DNA of 64,000 nucleotides, from NCBI RefSeq assembly GCF_932276165.1, contig NC_064004.1, positions 2,986,001 to 3,050,000 of the forward strand. The letters are read 5' to 3'. This DNA comes from Plutella xylostella. Taxonomy: Eukaryota; Arthropoda; Insecta; Lepidoptera; Plutellidae. Positions 63,988-64,000 of this stretch are shown here, piece after piece. Made by a program: the position numbers and the translations under genes. How positions within the stretch are numbered: position 1 is the stretch's first letter; each line of letters opens with the position of its first letter. Under the pieces are notes generated by a model. That model saw only the letters and a program-made list of their open reading frames with translations. It was not told the origin of the DNA and ran no database searches.

Positions 63988-64000
63988 CTAGCTGTTCCCG
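63988..64000 (-). mobile_element. Short Helitron-like repeat, copy 13 (cut by window end)
   Basis: CTAGCTGTTCCCG at the very end of the window. Confidence 0.5.

Overview
This is a eukaryotic, AT-rich, repeat-dense window. It looks lepidopteran, from its tRNA-headed SINEs, short Helitron-like repeats that end in CTAG, RTE-type LINEs and Tc1/mariner- and Harbinger-like MITEs. I see no convincing host protein-coding gene. The one hint of host transcription is a CpG-rich stretch ending in a splice-donor-like site near 25633. Family assignments come from motifs read by eye; no search was run.

Layout. (1) 2-1858: the 3' part of a Ty3/Gypsy pol (RNase H and integrase), cut by the window edge, followed by probable LTR/UTR sequence. 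(2) 4015-18565: a complete 14,551-bp Maverick/Polinton (polintovirus-like) element. It has 370/377-bp terminal inverted repeats and a perfect 6-bp target duplication, ATCCTG, at 4009-4014 and 18566-18571. (3) 18572-64000: a mosaic of non-autonomous transposons, SINEs and LINE fragments. It contains one apparently full-length RTE-type LINE (31091-34225, minus strand) with an intact 984-codon ORF and an 11-bp target duplication.

The Polinton is the most interesting part. All its recognisable genes are open. On the left, two spliced genes diverge from a shared promoter region: a 110-aa Cys-containing protein on the minus strand and a 228-aa Ser-rich/basic protein on the plus strand. Each has its start codon at, or split by, its first intron. 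They are followed by protein-primed DNA polymerase B, then a plus-strand late-like block. That block encodes the packaging ATPase, a conserved 309-aa protein, a small coiled-coil fibre-like protein, a chromodomain integrase, a parvovirus-type phospholipase A2 fused to a membrane-active/core-like domain, an adenain-like protease, the minor (penton) capsid protein, a 48-aa basic protein, the double-jelly-roll major capsid protein and a 158-aa protein of unknown role. The set would cover integration, replication, packaging, virion assembly and maturation, so this may be an endogenous virus rather than only a transposon.

Three features of the Polinton deserve most attention. The conserved N-terminus of the protease has no AUG, but it is in the -1 frame of the PLA2 gene directly after a classic A-AAA-AAC slippery site next to the PLA2 stop codon. 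Each TIR contains a palindrome of about 213 bp that could fold into a hairpin end. The capsid genes are chained by ATGA stop/start overlaps.

In the repeat mosaic, paralogous copies give internal empty sites, which allow several insertions to be ordered in time.
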